A DNA stretch of 64,000 bases, taken from contig OMZY01000011.1 in the NCBI GenBank assembly GCA_900315675.1, positions 1 to 64,000 of the forward strand, given 5' to 3'. Positions 26,702-37,822 of the stretch are shown here, piece after piece (position 1 is the first letter of the stretch; each line of letters opens with the position of its first letter). The stretch is from an uncultured Eubacteriales bacterium (GTDB lineage: Bacteria; Bacillota; Clostridia; Christensenellales; Aristaeellaceae). The notes beneath the pieces are model-generated. The model had not been told where the DNA came from. It saw only the letters and a list, made by a program, of their open reading frames with translations, and ran no database searches. The translations under genes were made by a program, and so were the position numbers.

Positions 26702-29700
26702 GTGGTCTATAGAATCTTTGTGGAAAAAAAGCCCGGCCTGGACAATGAAGCCCGGGCGCTGCTGGGAGACGCGAAAAAATTCCTGGGGATCAAAGGCCTG
26801 GAGAAGGTCCGGCTGCTGAACCGCTATGACGCGGAGAATATTTCGGAAGATATGTTCTCCCTGGCCGTGCGGGAAGTGTTCTCTGAGCCCCAGCTGGATA
26901 ATACAATGACGCAGTTTGACGCGGAAGGCGCCGCCGCCGTGTTCGCGGTGGAATATCTGCCGGGTCAGTTTGACCAGCGTGCCGATTCCGCGGCCCAGTG
27001 CGTTCAGTTCCTTTCCCAGGGCGAACGCCCCCTGGTCCGCAGCGCAAAGGTTTATCTGCTTTACGGCAGCCTGACTGACGAGGAAATCGCAGAAATCAAA
27101 AAGTACGTAATCAACCCGGTGGAAGCCCGGGAGGCTTCCATGGATATGCCGGAAACCCTGAAGACCGAGTATGCGGTGCCTACGGAAGTAGCAACGCTGG
27201 AAGGCTTCACCAGGCTGGACCGCGTCGGCCTGGAAAAGTTCGTGGCGGATTACGGCCTGGCCATGGATGTGGATGATATCACCTTCTGCCAGTCCTGGTT
27301 CCGGGAAGAGGGCCGCGAACCCACCATCACGGAAATCCGGATGCTGGACACCTACTGGAGCGACCACTGCCGCCACACTACCTTCCTGACGGAGATTGAC
27401 AGCGTCCGTTTTGAGGATCCGGTGCTGGAAAAGGCCTGGAAGCGCTACATGGACGTGCGTGCGGAACTGGGCAGGGAAAAGAAGCCCGTGTGCCTGATGG
27501 ATCTGGCGACCGTCGCCGTGAAGTACCTGAAGAAGCACGGAAAGCTGGAAAAGCTGGACGAGAGCGAAGAAATCAACGCCTGCACGGTGAAGATGGACGT
27601 GGAGCGGGACGGGGTCAAGGAGCCCTGGCTGCTGCTGTTCAAGAATGAAACCCACAACCATCCCACTGAGATTGAACCTTTCGGCGGCGCGGCCACCTGT
27701 ATCGGCGGCGCGATCCGGGATCCCCTGAGCGGCCGGGCCTATGTTTACGGCGCGATGCGCGTGACCGGTGCTGCGGATCCCACCAAGCCCGTTTCTGAAA
27801 CCATCCCCGGCAAGCTGCCCCAGCGCAAGCTGGTGACTACCGCGGCGGCCGGTTATGCTTCCTACGGCAACCAGATCGGCCTGGCCACCGGCATTGTGGA
27901 TGAAATCTATCATCCCGGCTACGCGGCCAAGCGTATGGAGATCGGCGCAGTGATTGCCGCGGCTCCCGCAGAAAATGTACGCCGCGAGCGTCCGGCTCCC
28001 GGCGACGTGGTGATCCTGCTGGGCGGCTCCACCGGACGTGACGGTATCGGCGGCGCGACGGGCTCCTCCAAGGCACACAATGCCCACAGCGTGGAAACCT
28101 GCGGCGCGGAGGTCCAGAAAGGCAACGCTCCTGAAGAGCGCAAGCTTCAGCGGCTGTTCCGCAATCCGAAGGCCACAAAGCTGATCAAGCGCTGCAATGA
28201 CTTCGGCGCGGGCGGCGTCAGCGTTGCCATCGGCGAACTGGCGGACGGCCTGGAAATCGATCTGAACGCGGTGCCGAAGAAGTACGAAGGCCTTGACGGC
28301 ACGGAGCTGGCCATTTCCGAAAGCCAGGAACGTATGGCTGTGGTGGTGGCCGCGGAGGACGCAGATGCCTTCCTGGCCCTGGCTGAGGAAGAAAACCTGC
28401 AGGCATGCATTGTGGCGGAAGTGAAAGCAGAGCCCCGCCTGCGCATGAACTGGAACGGAAAGACCATCGTGGATATCAGCCGTGAGTTCCTGAACTCCAA
28501 CGGTGCCCCGAAGCATACCGCGATTACGCCCGCGGCGTCCCGTCCCGTAGCGGAACTCGAAAAGCAGGCGCCGGCGGACTTCGGCGCCCTGCTGAAGGAA
28601 ACCGCGGCGGATCTGGCGGTCTGCTCCCGCCGGGGCCTGTCCGAGCGGTTTGACTCCACCATCGGCGCGGGCACGGTGCTCATGCCCTTCGGCGGAAAGA
28701 ACCAGCTGACTCCCATTCAGGCCATGGTCCAGAAGATCAGCCTGGAAAAGGGACATACGGATGACTGCTCCCTCATGGCCTGGGGCTATGATCCGGAGCT
28801 GACCTCCTTCAGTCCCTATCACGGCGCGTACCTGGCGGTGGTGGATTCGGTCACCAAGCTGATCGCGGCCGGTGCTTCCTTCGAGGATGTCTATCTGACC
28901 TTCCAGGAATACTTTGAGAAACCCGGAACGGACGGAAAGCGCTGGGGCAAGCCCCTGGCGGCGCTGCTGGGTGCCTTTGAGGCCCAGATGAACCTGGGCG
29001 TCGGTGCGATCGGCGGCAAGGACTCCATGTCCGGTTCCTTTGAGAAGCTGGATGTGCCGCCCACCCTGGTCTCCTTTGCGGTGACCACGGCCAAGACCGG
29101 CGACATCATCTCTCCTGAGTTCAAGCAGGCGGGCCATCCCGTGGTGGTGCTGGAGCCGGAACGTGATGCACAGGGCCTGCCGGTGACTGAATCCCTGCTG
29201 GCGCTTTACCGTCAGGTGACGGAGCTGATCCGCCAGGGCAAAATTGTTTCCTGCCGCACGGCAGAGGTCGGCGGTTCCCTGGCCTCCGTGCTGAAGATGG
29301 CGCTGGGCAACGGCCTGGGCTTTGCCTTTGAAGATGGCTGGGAACTGAAGGAGCTGGCGGAGGTCCGCTACGGAAGCTTCATCGCGGAGCTGTCCGAAGA
29401 GATGGATCTCGGCCGGAAACTCGGCGTTGTAACCGAAGAACCTGTGCTGACCTGGCGCGGCAGCGCGGCGGACGTGAAGGAGCTGCGCGTGATCGGCCGG
29501 GACAAGCTGGAGAAAGTGTATCCGACCCTGAATCCGGAGTGGACCGTGGAAGACCGTGCGGAGGCGGACGCCTGCTGGCCCGCAGCCCGGAAGGAAGACC
29601 GGACAGAGGAATTCAACTATAAGGCAACCGGCTGGAAAGCCCCGGCGCTGCATATCGCCAAGCCCGGCGTGCTGATTCCGGCGTTCCCCGGCACCAACTG

Positions 29701-30457
29701 TGAAGTGGACAGCGCCCGCGCGGCGGAGGACGCCGGCGCGAAGGCGGAAATCTTTGTGGTCCGGAACCGTTCGGCGGAGGACATTGTCCGCAGTGCGGAA
29801 GCCTTTGCCGCCAAGGTTCGGGAAAACCAGATGATCTTCATCCCCGGCGGTTTCTCCGGCGGCGATGAACCGGACGGCAGCGCGAAGTTCATTATCGCCT
29901 TCTTCCGAAACCAGGGCGTCACCGAAGCCGTGACTGAGATGCTCGACAGGCGGGACGGCCTGATGTGCGGTATCTGCAACGGCTTCCAGGCCCTGATCAA
30001 GCTGGGTCTGGTGCCCTACGGCAAGATCATCGAAACCGATGAGCACTGCCCGACCCTGACCTTCAACACCATCGGCCGCCACCAGAGCCGGATCGTCCGC
30101 ACCCGGGTGGCCAGCACCCTGAGCCCCTGGCTGCGCAACGCAAAGCAGGGCGAGGTTTACAGCGTGCCGATCAGCCACGGTGAAGGCCGCTTCCTGGCGG
30201 AGGAAAGCCTGATCCGCAAGCTGGCGGAGAACGGCCAGATTGCCACCCAGTATGTGGATCTGGACGACGAACCGACCATGGATCTGCGCTTCAACCCCAA
30301 CGGAAGCCTGTATGCCATCGAAGGCATTACCAGCCCGGACGGCCGCGTGTTCGGCAAGATGGGTCACAGCGAGCGGGTCGGGAAGGACCTGTACAAGAAT
30401 GTTCCCGGCAATTATGACATTAAGATGTTCGAATCCGCGGTCCAGTATTTCAAATAA
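26702..30457 (+). CDS. purL: Phosphoribosylformylglycinamidine synthase (single chain)
   Basis: A 1251-residue enzyme converting FGAR to FGAM with glutamine and ATP. The N-terminal PurS-like region, two AIR-synthase-like halves (DTYWSDHCRHTTF, ETHNHPTEIEPFGGAATCIGG; second half GLSERFDSTIGAG, GGKDSMSGSF) and the C-terminal glutaminase are all on one chain, the form found in Clostridia and Gram-negatives. The glutaminase nucleophile is C1092 in CGICNGFQ, and SHGEGRF supplies the catalytic histidine region. GTG 26702 with GAGGTG upstream is preferred to the ATG at 26672 inside the repeat. Confidence 0.95.
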   Translation: MVYRIFVEKKPGLDNEARALLGDAKKFLGIKGLEKVRLLNRYDAENISEDMFSLAVREVFSEPQLDNTMTQFDAEGAAAVFAVEYLPGQFDQRADSAAQCVQFLSQGERPLVRSAKVYLLYGSLTDEEIAEIKKYVINPVEAREASMDMPETLKTEYAVPTEVATLEGFTRLDRVGLEKFVADYGLAMDVDDITFCQSWFREEGREPTITEIRMLDTYWSDHCRHTTFLTEIDSVRFEDPVLEKAWKRYMDVRAELGREKKPVCLMDLATVAVKYLKKHGKLEKLDESEEINACTVKMDVERDGVKEPWLLLFKNETHNHPTEIEPFGGAATCIGGAIRDPLSGRAYVYGAMRVTGAADPTKPVSETIPGKLPQRKLVTTAAAGYASYGNQIGLATGIVDEIYHPGYAAKRMEIGAVIAAAPAENVRRERPAPGDVVILLGGSTGRDGIGGATGSSKAHNAHSVETCGAEVQKGNAPEERKLQRLFRNPKATKLIKRCNDFGAGGVSVAIGELADGLEIDLNAVPKKYEGLDGTELAISESQERMAVVVAAEDADAFLALAEEENLQACIVAEVKAEPRLRMNWNGKTIVDISREFLNSNGAPKHTAITPAASRPVAELEKQAPADFGALLKETAADLAVCSRRGLSERFDSTIGAGTVLMPFGGKNQLTPIQAMVQKISLEKGHTDDCSLMAWGYDPELTSFSPYHGAYLAVVDSVTKLIAAGASFEDVYLTFQEYFEKPGTDGKRWGKPLAALLGAFEAQMNLGVGAIGGKDSMSGSFEKLDVPPTLVSFAVTTAKTGDIISPEFKQAGHPVVVLEPERDAQGLPVTESLLALYRQVTELIRQGKIVSCRTAEVGGSLASVLKMALGNGLGFAFEDGWELKELAEVRYGSFIAELSEEMDLGRKLGVVTEEPVLTWRGSAADVKELRVIGRDKLEKVYPTLNPEWTVEDRAEADACWPAARKEDRTEEFNYKATGWKAPALHIAKPGVLIPAFPGTNCEVDSARAAEDAGAKAEIFVVRNRSAEDIVRSAEAFAAKVRENQMIFIPGGFSGGDEPDGSAKFIIAFFRNQGVTEAVTEMLDRRDGLMCGICNGFQALIKLGLVPYGKIIETDEHCPTLTFNTIGRHQSRIVRTRVASTLSPWLRNAKQGEVYSVPISHGEGRFLAEESLIRKLAENGQIATQYVDLDDEPTMDLRFNPNGSLYAIEGITSPDGRVFGKMGHSERVGKDLYKNVPGNYDIKMFESAVQYFK

Positions 30458-30502
30458 TCCCTGATTCCTGATGACGAAAGAAAGAAACCGGAGGTTACAG
30501 TC

Positions 30503-32179
30503 ATGGCGTATTTGTCCGACATCGAAATTGCCCAGCAGTGTGAAATGAAGCCGATCATGGAGATCGCGAAGAAAGCCCATGTGGACGAGAAGTATGTGGA
30601 ACAGTACGGCCGCTACAAGGCCAAGATTGATCCCGCTCTGATTGACGAGACTGACCGGAAGCCCGGCAAGCTGATCCTGGTGACGGCGATTACCCCCACC
30701 CCCGCGGGTGAAGGCAAGACCACCACGACCATCGGACTGGCGGACGGCCTGTCCCGGATCGGCAAGGATGTGACCGTTGCCCTGCGGGAACCGAGCCTCG
30801 GACCGGTTTTCGGCGTCAAAGGCGGCGCGGCCGGCGGCGGCTACGCCCAGGTGGTGCCCATGGAGGATATCAACCTGCACTTTACCGGCGACTTCCACGC
30901 CATCGGCGCGGCGAATAACCTGCTGGCGGCCATGCTGGACAACCACATCCAGCAGGGGAACGCCCTGGGGATTGACGTGAAGAAGATCACCTGGAAGCGC
31001 TGCGTGGACATGAATGACCGTCAGCTGCGCTTTGTGGTGGACGGCCTGGGCGGAAAGGCAAACGGCACACCCCGCGAGGACGGTTTCGACATCACCGTGG
31101 CCAGCGAAATCATGGCGGTGTTCTGCCTGGCTTCTTCCATGGCGGACCTGAAGGAACGCCTGTCCCGGATCATCGTTGCCTATACCTATGATGACAAGCC
31201 TGTTACCGCAGGCGACCTGAAGGCCACCGGCGCCATGGCAGCCCTGCTGCGCGACGCGCTGAAGCCCAACCTGGTGCAGACCCTGGAAGGAACCCCCGCC
31301 TTTGTGCACGGCGGTCCCTTCGCGAACATTGCTCATGGCTGCAACTCCGTGATGGCAACACGCATGGCCATGCGCATGGGAGACTATACCGTGACCGAAG
31401 CCGGCTTCGGCGCTGACCTGGGCGCGGAGAAGTTCCTGGACATCAAGTGCCGCATGGCGGGCCTGACCCCGGACGCGGTGGTTGTGGTCGGTACCGTCCG
31501 TGCCCTGAAAATGCACGGCGGCCTGGACAAGAAGCAGCTGGCAAATGAAGACCTGGCCGCGCTGGAAAAAGGCATCCCGAACCTGCTGCGCCATGTGAAC
31601 AACATCAAGAACGTCTATCAGCTGCCCTGCGTGGTGGCCATCAACCGCTTCCCCACGGATACGGACGCGGAAATTGACTTCATCATCCGCAAGTGCCGGG
31701 AGCTGGGCGTGAACACCGTGCTGTCCACCGTCTGGGCAGACGGCGGTAAGGGCGGCGAAGACCTGGCCCGCGAAGTGGTGCGCCTGTGCGAAGAGGAGCA
31801 GGGCAACTTCACCTTCTCCTACGAACTGGACGCTTCCATTGAGGAGAAGCTGGAAGCTGTGACAAAGAAGATTTACGGCGGTGCCGGCGTTGTGCTGACG
31901 CCCGCCGCGAAGAAGCAGGCGGAACGCCTGACCGCCCTGGGCTTTGACAAGGTGCCGGTCTGCGTGGCCAAGACCCAGTATTCCTTCTCGGACGATCCGA
32001 CCCTGCTGGGCGCGCCGGAAGGCTTTGTGGTGACCGTCCGGAACCTGAAGGTTTCCGCCGGTGCCGGCTTCCTGGTTGCCCTGACCGGTGAAATCATGAC
32101 CATGCCCGGCCTGCCGAAGTCTCCCGCCGCCGAACGGATTGATGTGGACGACAACGGTAAGATCAGCGGTCTGTTCTGA
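30503..32179 (+). CDS. fhs: Formate-tetrahydrofolate ligase
   Basis: A 558-residue ligase making 10-formyl-THF from formate, THF and ATP. The P-loop [13 protein letters not shown] (about residues 60-72), [18 protein letters not shown] and [14 protein letters not shown] are hallmarks of the family, and the length is typical. As last gene of the purine cluster it supplies the formyl donor used by PurN and the AICAR transformylase; it also belongs to the Wood-Ljungdahl methyl branch, but no other gene of that pathway is present. Confidence 0.97.
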   Translation: MAYLSDIEIAQQCEMKPIMEIAKKAHVDEKYVEQYGRYKAKIDPALIDETDRKPGKLILVTAITPTPAGEGKTTTTIGLADGLSRIGKDVTVALREPSLGPVFGVKGGAAGGGYAQVVPMEDINLHFTGDFHAIGAANNLLAAMLDNHIQQGNALGIDVKKITWKRCVDMNDRQLRFVVDGLGGKANGTPREDGFDITVASEIMAVFCLASSMADLKERLSRIIVAYTYDDKPVTAGDLKATGAMAALLRDALKPNLVQTLEGTPAFVHGGPFANIAHGCNSVMATRMAMRMGDYTVTEAGFGADLGAEKFLDIKCRMAGLTPDAVVVVGTVRALKMHGGLDKKQLANEDLAALEKGIPNLLRHVNNIKNVYQLPCVVAINRFPTDTDAEIDFIIRKCRELGVNTVLSTVWADGGKGGEDLAREVVRLCEEEQGNFTFSYELDASIEEKLEAVTKKIYGGAGVVLTPAAKKQAERLTALGFDKVPVCVAKTQYSFSDDPTLLGAPEGFVVTVRNLKVSAGAGFLVALTGEIMTMPGLPKSPAAERIDVDDNGKISGLF

Positions 32180-32202
32180 TCAGCATAAAACAAAAAAAAC
32201 GA

Positions 32203-32229
32203 GCACCCCGGGATCAGTTCCCGGGGTGC
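32203..32229. terminator. Bidirectional terminator, fhs / response regulator
   Basis: GCACCCCGGGA (32203-32213) pairs with TCCCGGGGTGC (32219-32229). On the minus strand it is followed by eight T and overlaps the last codons of the response regulator. Confidence 0.85.
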
Positions 32230-32906
32230 ATTGTTTCGATGATGTGGTCGAACCGGATTTCCTTCAGGTGCCGGACCACGTCACTGACCGATTTCATGTC
32301 GAATTTCTTCAGGATGCTGTGGATCTGGGTTTTGACCGTTCCCTGGGACACATAGCGGGATTCGGAAATCTGCCGGGCGTTCATGCCCTGATAGAGGCAT
32401 TTCAGTACTTCGAATTCACTGTTGGACAGCATGGTGAGAATGTTCAGTCCGTAGAGCAGGCCGTTCTGCTCCTCCCGTACCCGTTTCAGCTCCTGGATGA
32501 TTTTCTCCGCGTATTTGGGCCGGAGGATCATCTGGTTCTGGAAGGCGTTCCGGATGGAGGTCAGGATCTGGTTGACGGAGTCGGTTTTGATGATATAGTC
32601 CGTAACGCCGGCGCAGTAGGCCTGGAAAAGCAGGTCGTCATCCTCGAGGATGGTCAGGATAATGATCTTGGTTCCGGGTATTTCCTTCAGAATCTGCTCG
32701 GAGGCGGAGATGCCGGCGATCCGGGTTTCCATCTGGATGTCCATCAGGATGATATCCGGGCGGAGATCCCGGGCCAGCTGGACCGCTTCCGCGCCTGAGG
32801 CGGCGGTTCCGGCCAGCTCCATATCCTCTTCATGGCTGATGATGTTGGAAAAATAGTTCCGGATTTCCGGACTGTCATCCGCCATCATGATTCGAATCTG
32901 CTTCAT
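32214..32906 (-). CDS. Response regulator, NarL/LuxR type
   Basis: A 230-residue two-component regulator. The receiver domain (1-120) has acidic D10/D11, phosphoacceptor D56 in DIILMDIQM and the conserved lysine in YIIKTDS. The C-terminal LuxR-type helix-turn-helix (about 155-215) reads LSNSEFEVLKCLYQGMN and SQGTVKTQIHSILKKF. Its start codon overlaps the kinase stop (TAATG), so the two proteins are translationally coupled. The target genes cannot be told from the sequence. Confidence 0.9.
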   Translation of the reverse strand: MKQIRIMMADDSPEIRNYFSNIISHEEDMELAGTAASGAEAVQLARDLRPDIILMDIQMETRIAGISASEQILKEIPGTKIIILTILEDDDLLFQAYCAGVTDYIIKTDSVNQILTSIRNAFQNQMILRPKYAEKIIQELKRVREEQNGLLYGLNILTMLSNSEFEVLKCLYQGMNARQISESRYVSQGTVKTQIHSILKKFDMKSVSDVVRHLKEIRFDHIIETMHPGN

Positions 32907-34444
32907 TATGAGTCAATCCTTTCTCTCGGAAGAAGAATATCCACCTGGGTATAGGATCTGCCTTCCTGGTCGCTGCTGCGGATCCGCATCTGCCCCAGCT
33001 GGGAATTGATGACGCGGAAGGCATAGGGCAGGCCGATGCCCCAGTTACTCGTTTTCGATTTGGTGGAAACAAAGGGCATCATGACCCGGCGCAGTTCCTG
33101 CCTGGGGATACCGGGGCCGTTGTCCCGGATGGACAGGCAGACCCAGGCGCGGCTGGCGTCCACGGTAACGGAGATGGTCTTGTTTTCCCGGCCGGACAGC
33201 TGCAGGGCGTCCACCGCGTTGACGAAGATGTTCTTCAGCGCGTTGCGGGTATGATATTCGTCTACCATACAGTGAACCGGGTCCCCGCAGAAATGCGTTT
33301 CACACCGGATGTCCTCCGGCAGGGCCAGGGTATCCAGGGCCTGGTTCACGATTGTCCGTATATCTGTGGGAACCGCGTGCAGGTGAAGCTCCCGGATCCG
33401 GTTCAGGGAGGATGTGATCATCTCCATGCGATCCTTCGCGATTTCGTTGAGGCGGTCCAGTTTTTCCAGGCCCTTCGGGGTACCGTAGGCGTCCCGGGCT
33501 TCATTGGCCAGGATCAGGATGCTGAACATCAGGTTTTTCTCGGAATGGAACACATCCTTCAGGTTCCGGTTCAGGTCTTCAATGCTGTTTTTCATAGCGC
33601 GCTTGCGGGACAGCAGCACCAGATCGCCGCTGAAAATGCGGTTGGCGCTCAGCACGATCAGGGTCAGCGTCAGAAGGGAGAACAGCAGGAAGAACGAGGT
33701 GATCCATCCCGGCAGCCAGGTGCCGTTGGCAAAGAACCAGAAGGCGCTCAGGAATACCGCCTGGCTGCTCAGGGTCAGGGGCTTGGTATAGAACACGATG
33801 AAGAACACCAGGCCGTACAGGCTGGTGATTCCCAGCAGCAGGAAAAAGGTGTCGCCGAAGCAGGTCACGTTTTTCCGGACATACTGGAAGGTCAGCAGCA
33901 GCGCCGGAGACAGGACGAACAGCAGGACCAGTCCTTTGAACAGGCTGCCCGCCAGGGAAACCAGCCGGACAAAAGAGGCGCGGGACGCCGCGTCCAGTGC
34001 GTAGTATCTCATATACAGGCGGAAGGCGGAGGCGGGGGAGAAGAAAATCAAATACGCCGCAAGGAACAGGAAGATGAGGGTGCCGCAGAGGACCTTCCAG
34101 ACCCGGGTGGAACGGATGTGCTTGATGTTCCGGACGATCAGCATCAGCATCAGGACGATGCCGAAGAAAAAGATCAGCGTACCGATGTTGCGCAGCGTCT
34201 GCGCCTGGGCCAGCGAAGGCCGGATCCGGCAGATCAGCTGGAAAATGTCCTGATCCAGCGAACGGAGCGGGAAGTACTGCGGCGTGGCATACATGGAGGT
34301 GCTGCTGGTCTGGAACAGAACAGCAACGGAAGTGATGCTGATCCCCGCGTTCATCAGGAACAGCGGCAGCCCGAAGCGGCTGCGGAGCGAATAGATCAGC
34401 AGCAGAACCGCGGCAATGACCAGAATGACGATGCTCAGCGCCAT
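32906..34444 (-). CDS. Membrane sensor histidine kinase
   Basis: A 512-residue kinase. About seven or eight membrane segments occupy residues 1-270 with little extracytoplasmic sequence, suggesting sensing within or near the membrane. The probable phosphorylated histidine is H300 in VFHSEKNLMFSI. The HATPase domain follows with N box NALKNIFVNAVDAL, DNGPGIP and GIGLPYAFRVI. ATG 34444 is preceded by GAGGAAGG; the upstream frame extension lacks a ribosome-binding site. Partner of the overlapping NarL-type regulator. Confidence 0.87.
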   Translation of the reverse strand: MALSIVILVIAAVLLLIYSLRSRFGLPLFLMNAGISITSVAVLFQTSSTSMYATPQYFPLRSLDQDIFQLICRIRPSLAQAQTLRNIGTLIFFFGIVLMLMLIVRNIKHIRSTRVWKVLCGTLIFLFLAAYLIFFSPASAFRLYMRYYALDAASRASFVRLVSLAGSLFKGLVLLFVLSPALLLTFQYVRKNVTCFGDTFFLLLGITSLYGLVFFIVFYTKPLTLSSQAVFLSAFWFFANGTWLPGWITSFFLLFSLLTLTLIVLSANRIFSGDLVLLSRKRAMKNSIEDLNRNLKDVFHSEKNLMFSILILANEARDAYGTPKGLEKLDRLNEIAKDRMEMITSSLNRIRELHLHAVPTDIRTIVNQALDTLALPEDIRCETHFCGDPVHCMVDEYHTRNALKNIFVNAVDALQLSGRENKTISVTVDASRAWVCLSIRDNGPGIPRQELRRVMMPFVSTKSKTSNWGIGLPYAFRVINSQLGQMRIRSSDQEGRSYTQVDILLPRERIDS

Positions 34445-34655
34445 AAGCGGTGCCTTCCTCTTTTCAGGTGATACTTGGACGGGAGAACCGCACTTGGGGT
34501 TTCGGCCCGTTTCCTTCAATGCTAACACAGACGCCCTTATGTTTCAAGGGACAGAAGCTTCGGCGGGCCGGGACGAATTTGGGAGAAAACCGCATGATCC
34601 GAAAAAAGCCCGCCGGAACGCGACATTCCGGCGGGTGTATGAATATGTTCCGGGT

Positions 34656-36416
34656 TTATTCTGCCTGCTGCAGGAAGGAAACCATGACGTAGCCTTCACA
34701 GACATCCGTTCTGACACGGACCCATCCGGTCACCTCGGCCTCCTCCAGCACAATCAGCTGCTGATGTTTATACAGCCTGCGGAGGACCTTCGATCCGGCG
34801 GAAGGCTTTTCCCGGAGGTTCAGGCTGCTGTCCTCGTCAATGTTTTCCACCACAGCCAGCCAGGCGCCTTCCGGCAGGGTCTCCGTAACGGGCATCAGCG
34901 TCGGACGGGGCGTGGCGGTGGGAATCGGTCCCGGGGTGTTTCCCAGTACCGGATCCGGCGTGGGCAGGGGAGCGGTCTGTCCGGTATAGCGTTTCAGCTT
35001 GGCGCCGGGATAATAGAAATTCAGGATTTCCGTATACTTCTTTTTGCCCTCGGAGGCCTGATACTGGGCGCCCCGCTGGCTCAGGCCGACGCCGTGGCCG
35101 AAGCGCCCGGCGGTCAGGGTGAAGCTTTCCTCCTCTTCGGATACGGTGACGATCTCGTTGTCTGCCCCGTAAACGCTCAGTCCCAGCAGGAACACGATTT
35201 CCGGGAACAGATCCAGGGTCACGGTAAAGGTTCCGGCGGGAATCAGTTCCGGATCCTGTTCGTCTTCCGGGGCGGAACCGGCAGGCGCGGGGGTGCGGTC
35301 CGGGTGCAGGATGTCGTCAATATCCAGTTCCGCGTCCATCCCGGTGGGACGGCTTCTGCCTTCCTTCAGGGCGGCGGAGACTGCCACGGTCAGCTCCAGC
35401 TTGGTCATCAGGCGGCTGGGCTCCTTGTACCGGGGCGCGGTCAGCTTTACCGCGCGGATGGCGTCCACGCGGAACGGGTCGTCGTCTTTCAGCCTGAAAT
35501 CATCCAGCTCCGGCTTCCTGGCCAGCGCGGACCGGATCTGTTTCAGGAAACCGGGGGAGAGGCCTTCGCCGGATTTGGCCAGGACAGCGGTGCGGACGGT
35601 GCTTTCCGGATTCTTCGCATCCCAGGGGTCATCGGTCATGGCGAAGCAGCCGGGAATATTGTCCCCGCTCCAGACATTGCCGGGCAGCTCGGTCTGTCCG
35701 CCATTGGAAGCACTGTACCAGGCGGTAATCAGCTTGTTGTTCCAGGTCAGCACCAGGCCTTCAGTTTCCTGTACGGCGAGGGCGGTGTTTTCGCTGTTAT
35801 CCGGTACTCCGCGGAAAACCTGGTCGTTGGTGTTGTCCACCACGTCCCATTCCGCGGAGGGGTTCATCTTGCTCAGGACATAGGTCCGGGCGCAGACGGC
35901 CTGGGATTTCAGCGCTTCCTTCGGGAAGGAGTCGTTCATTTCATACGGGACGACGCCCAGCAGGTAGGATTCCACCGGAAGCGTCAGGATGGGGCGGATG
36001 GCCCCGTCCTTTACGGAAAGGGTCAGGTCTCCGGGGTAAACGCCGGACTGGAGGTTGAAACGGATTCCGGGTTCTGTATCCCCGTCCCGGCGGCGGAGCA
36101 GGGCCAGTTCTTTTCCGGCGTTCAGGGAAAGGCCGTCGTGGAAAAGAACCAGTTTTCCGCCGCGCAGGAGCACGGTGAGCTGCGCACCGGGAGGCAGCAG
36201 GACTTCCGTCCCGTCGGATCCGCGGGCGAGATACCGGCCCTCCAGCGTCATCCATGCCTCATCCGCCAGATTCAGGCGGGTGAGCAGCACCCGGACGCTG
36301 GAAACAGTATTGTTTTGTGCTTTGGCTGCAAAGGAAGCCTGCGGTATCAGCAGTACCGCGCATACAAACAGCACGGCTGCCCTGAGCAGCAGGGAATGAT
36401 TTCGGTTTCTGATCAT
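34656..36416 (-). CDS. SpoIID/LytB-domain protein with C-terminal SH3 domain
   Basis: A 586-residue secreted protein. A signal peptide or anchor covers residues 5-30 (LLLRAAVLFVCAVLLIPQASFA). The SpoIID domain follows, with VESYLLGVVPYEMNDSFPKEALKSQ truncated here as a marker region and the end motif GRFGHGVGLSQRGAQ. A Pro/Thr-rich linker leads to an SH3b-like domain (LNLREKPSAGSKVLRRL). SpoIID proteins cleave denuded peptidoglycan glycans during engulfment; LytB-type relatives modify cell-wall enzymes. The ATG at 36416 overlaps the rarA stop by 4 nt, so they are co-translated although their roles seem unrelated. Whether it is sporulation-specific is open. Confidence 0.8.
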   Translation of the reverse strand: MIRNRNHSLLLRAAVLFVCAVLLIPQASFAAKAQNNTVSSVRVLLTRLNLADEAWMTLEGRYLARGSDGTEVLLPPGAQLTVLLRGGKLVLFHDGLSLNAGKELALLRRRDGDTEPGIRFNLQSGVYPGDLTLSVKDGAIRPILTLPVESYLLGVVPYEMNDSFPKEALKSQAVCARTYVLSKMNPSAEWDVVDNTNDQVFRGVPDNSENTALAVQETEGLVLTWNNKLITAWYSASNGGQTELPGNVWSGDNIPGCFAMTDDPWDAKNPESTVRTAVLAKSGEGLSPGFLKQIRSALARKPELDDFRLKDDDPFRVDAIRAVKLTAPRYKEPSRLMTKLELTVAVSAALKEGRSRPTGMDAELDIDDILHPDRTPAPAGSAPEDEQDPELIPAGTFTVTLDLFPEIVFLLGLSVYGADNEIVTVSEEEESFTLTAGRFGHGVGLSQRGAQYQASEGKKKYTEILNFYYPGAKLKRYTGQTAPLPTPDPVLGNTPGPIPTATPRPTLMPVTETLPEGAWLAVVENIDEDSSLNLREKPSAGSKVLRRLYKHQQLIVLEEAEVTGWVRVRTDVCEGYVMVSFLQQAE

Positions 36417-37744
36417 TTGCGTTGTTCCTTTTTCCATGCACGGATCTGCTCGAGACGCTCTTTGTAGCGGCTTTCCTGTCCCTGGTCCGTAGGATGGTAG
36501 AACTGTCTGTCTTTTAACGCGTCGGGCAGACACTGCATGGCGGTTATTTTTTCTTTGTAGTCGTGGGCGTACTGATAGCCTTTTCCGTAGGACAGATCCT
36601 TCATCAGGCGGGTGGGCGCGTTGCGGATCACCAGCGGCACGGGGGCGTCCGGCTCCTTTACGATCGCTTCCTGCGCCTCATTCACCGCCATCTCCATGGC
36701 GTTGGATTTGGAAGCAAGGGACATATATATAACGGCTTCAGCCAGGTGTACGTTGCATTCCGGTACTCCGATAAAATGACAGGCCTGGTAGGCGGCCACG
36801 CCGACCTCCATGGCCCTGGGGTCTGCCAGGCCTACGTCCTCCGCGGCAAAACGCAGCACCCGCCGGGCTATATACAGGGGATCCTCTCCGCCTTCCAGCA
36901 TCCGCATCATCCAGTAAACGGCAGCGTCCGGATCAGAATTGCGCATGGATTTGTGCAGGGCGGAGATCAGGTTGTAATGCTCTTCTCCGTCCTTGTCATA
37001 CATCAGATTTTTCCGACTCAGGCACTGGGCGACGATTTCGTCCGTCACGTGGATACCGTTTTCCCCCGCTTCGCCGTTGAGCACCACCATTTCCAGGGAG
37101 CTCAGGGCGCTGCGGGCGTCTCCGTTGCTGAAATCCGCGATAGCTTCCAGGGCGGTGTCGCTGATGGTGACCTGATCCCGGCCGAAACCGCGCTCATCCG
37201 TCAGCGCCCGGCGCAGCAGGGTCAGGATGTCCTCCCGGCTGAGCGCCTGGAGCACGAAGACCTTGCAGCGGGAAAGCAGAGCGCTGTTGACCTCAAAGGA
37301 GGGGTTTTCCGTTGTGGCGCCGATCAGGACAATGCTGCCTTTTTCCACGAAGGGCAGAAAGGCGTCCTGCTGCGCTTTGTTGAAACGGTGGATTTCATCC
37401 ACAAACACAATGGTACGGATGCCGTAAACCCGGTTTTCCTCCGCCTGGTTCATGACCTGGCGGATTTCCTTGATCCCGCTGTTGACGGCGGAGAAGTCAA
37501 TGAAGGAGGCTTTGGTCTGCAGGGCGATGACCCGGGCCAGGGTGGTTTTGCCGACGCCGGGCGGGCCCCAGAAGATCATGGAGCATATGCTGTCGGAGGA
37601 GATCAGCCGGCGCAGGACTTTCCCCGGACCCAGCAGGTGCTGCTGTCCCGCAATCTCATCCAGCGATGAGGGGCGCATCCTGGCAGCCAGGGGCTGGCCG
37701 AACATGGACGGCGCCTGTTCAGGGAGCAGGGAGTTCTCACTCAT
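36413..37744 (-). CDS. rarA: Replication-associated recombination protein A (AAA+ ATPase)
   Basis: A 443-residue clamp-loader-like ATPase of the RarA/MgsA family, acting at stalled replication forks. Walker [10 protein letters not shown] near residue 58, Walker [17 protein letters not shown], sensor [12 protein letters not shown] and the C-terminal tetramerisation region ([22 protein letters not shown]) are present. Ribosome-binding site ACGGAGGAA precedes ATG 37744. Upstream member of a two-gene unit with the SpoIID-like protein. Confidence 0.95.
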   Translation of the reverse strand: MSENSLLPEQAPSMFGQPLAARMRPSSLDEIAGQQHLLGPGKVLRRLISSDSICSMIFWGPPGVGKTTLARVIALQTKASFIDFSAVNSGIKEIRQVMNQAEENRVYGIRTIVFVDEIHRFNKAQQDAFLPFVEKGSIVLIGATTENPSFEVNSALLSRCKVFVLQALSREDILTLLRRALTDERGFGRDQVTISDTALEAIADFSNGDARSALSSLEMVVLNGEAGENGIHVTDEIVAQCLSRKNLMYDKDGEEHYNLISALHKSMRNSDPDAAVYWMMRMLEGGEDPLYIARRVLRFAAEDVGLADPRAMEVGVAAYQACHFIGVPECNVHLAEAVIYMSLASKSNAMEMAVNEAQEAIVKEPDAPVPLVIRNAPTRLMKDLSYGKGYQYAHDYKEKITAMQCLPDALKDRQFYHPTDQGQESRYKERLEQIRAWKKEQRK

Positions 37745-37822
37745 GGCATTTCCTCCGTACGAATTGAATCAATATGAATATTATACCGTAACTGAAAAGG
37801 AAAGAAAAGCGAACAAAGTCCG

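Noticed and set aside
26684-31594. 1636-codon open frame on the minus strand opposite purL and fhs
   Set aside because: It mirrors real genes in codon register, has no ribosome-binding site or recognisable domain, and is rich in His/Arg/Gln as expected for the complement of GC-biased codons.
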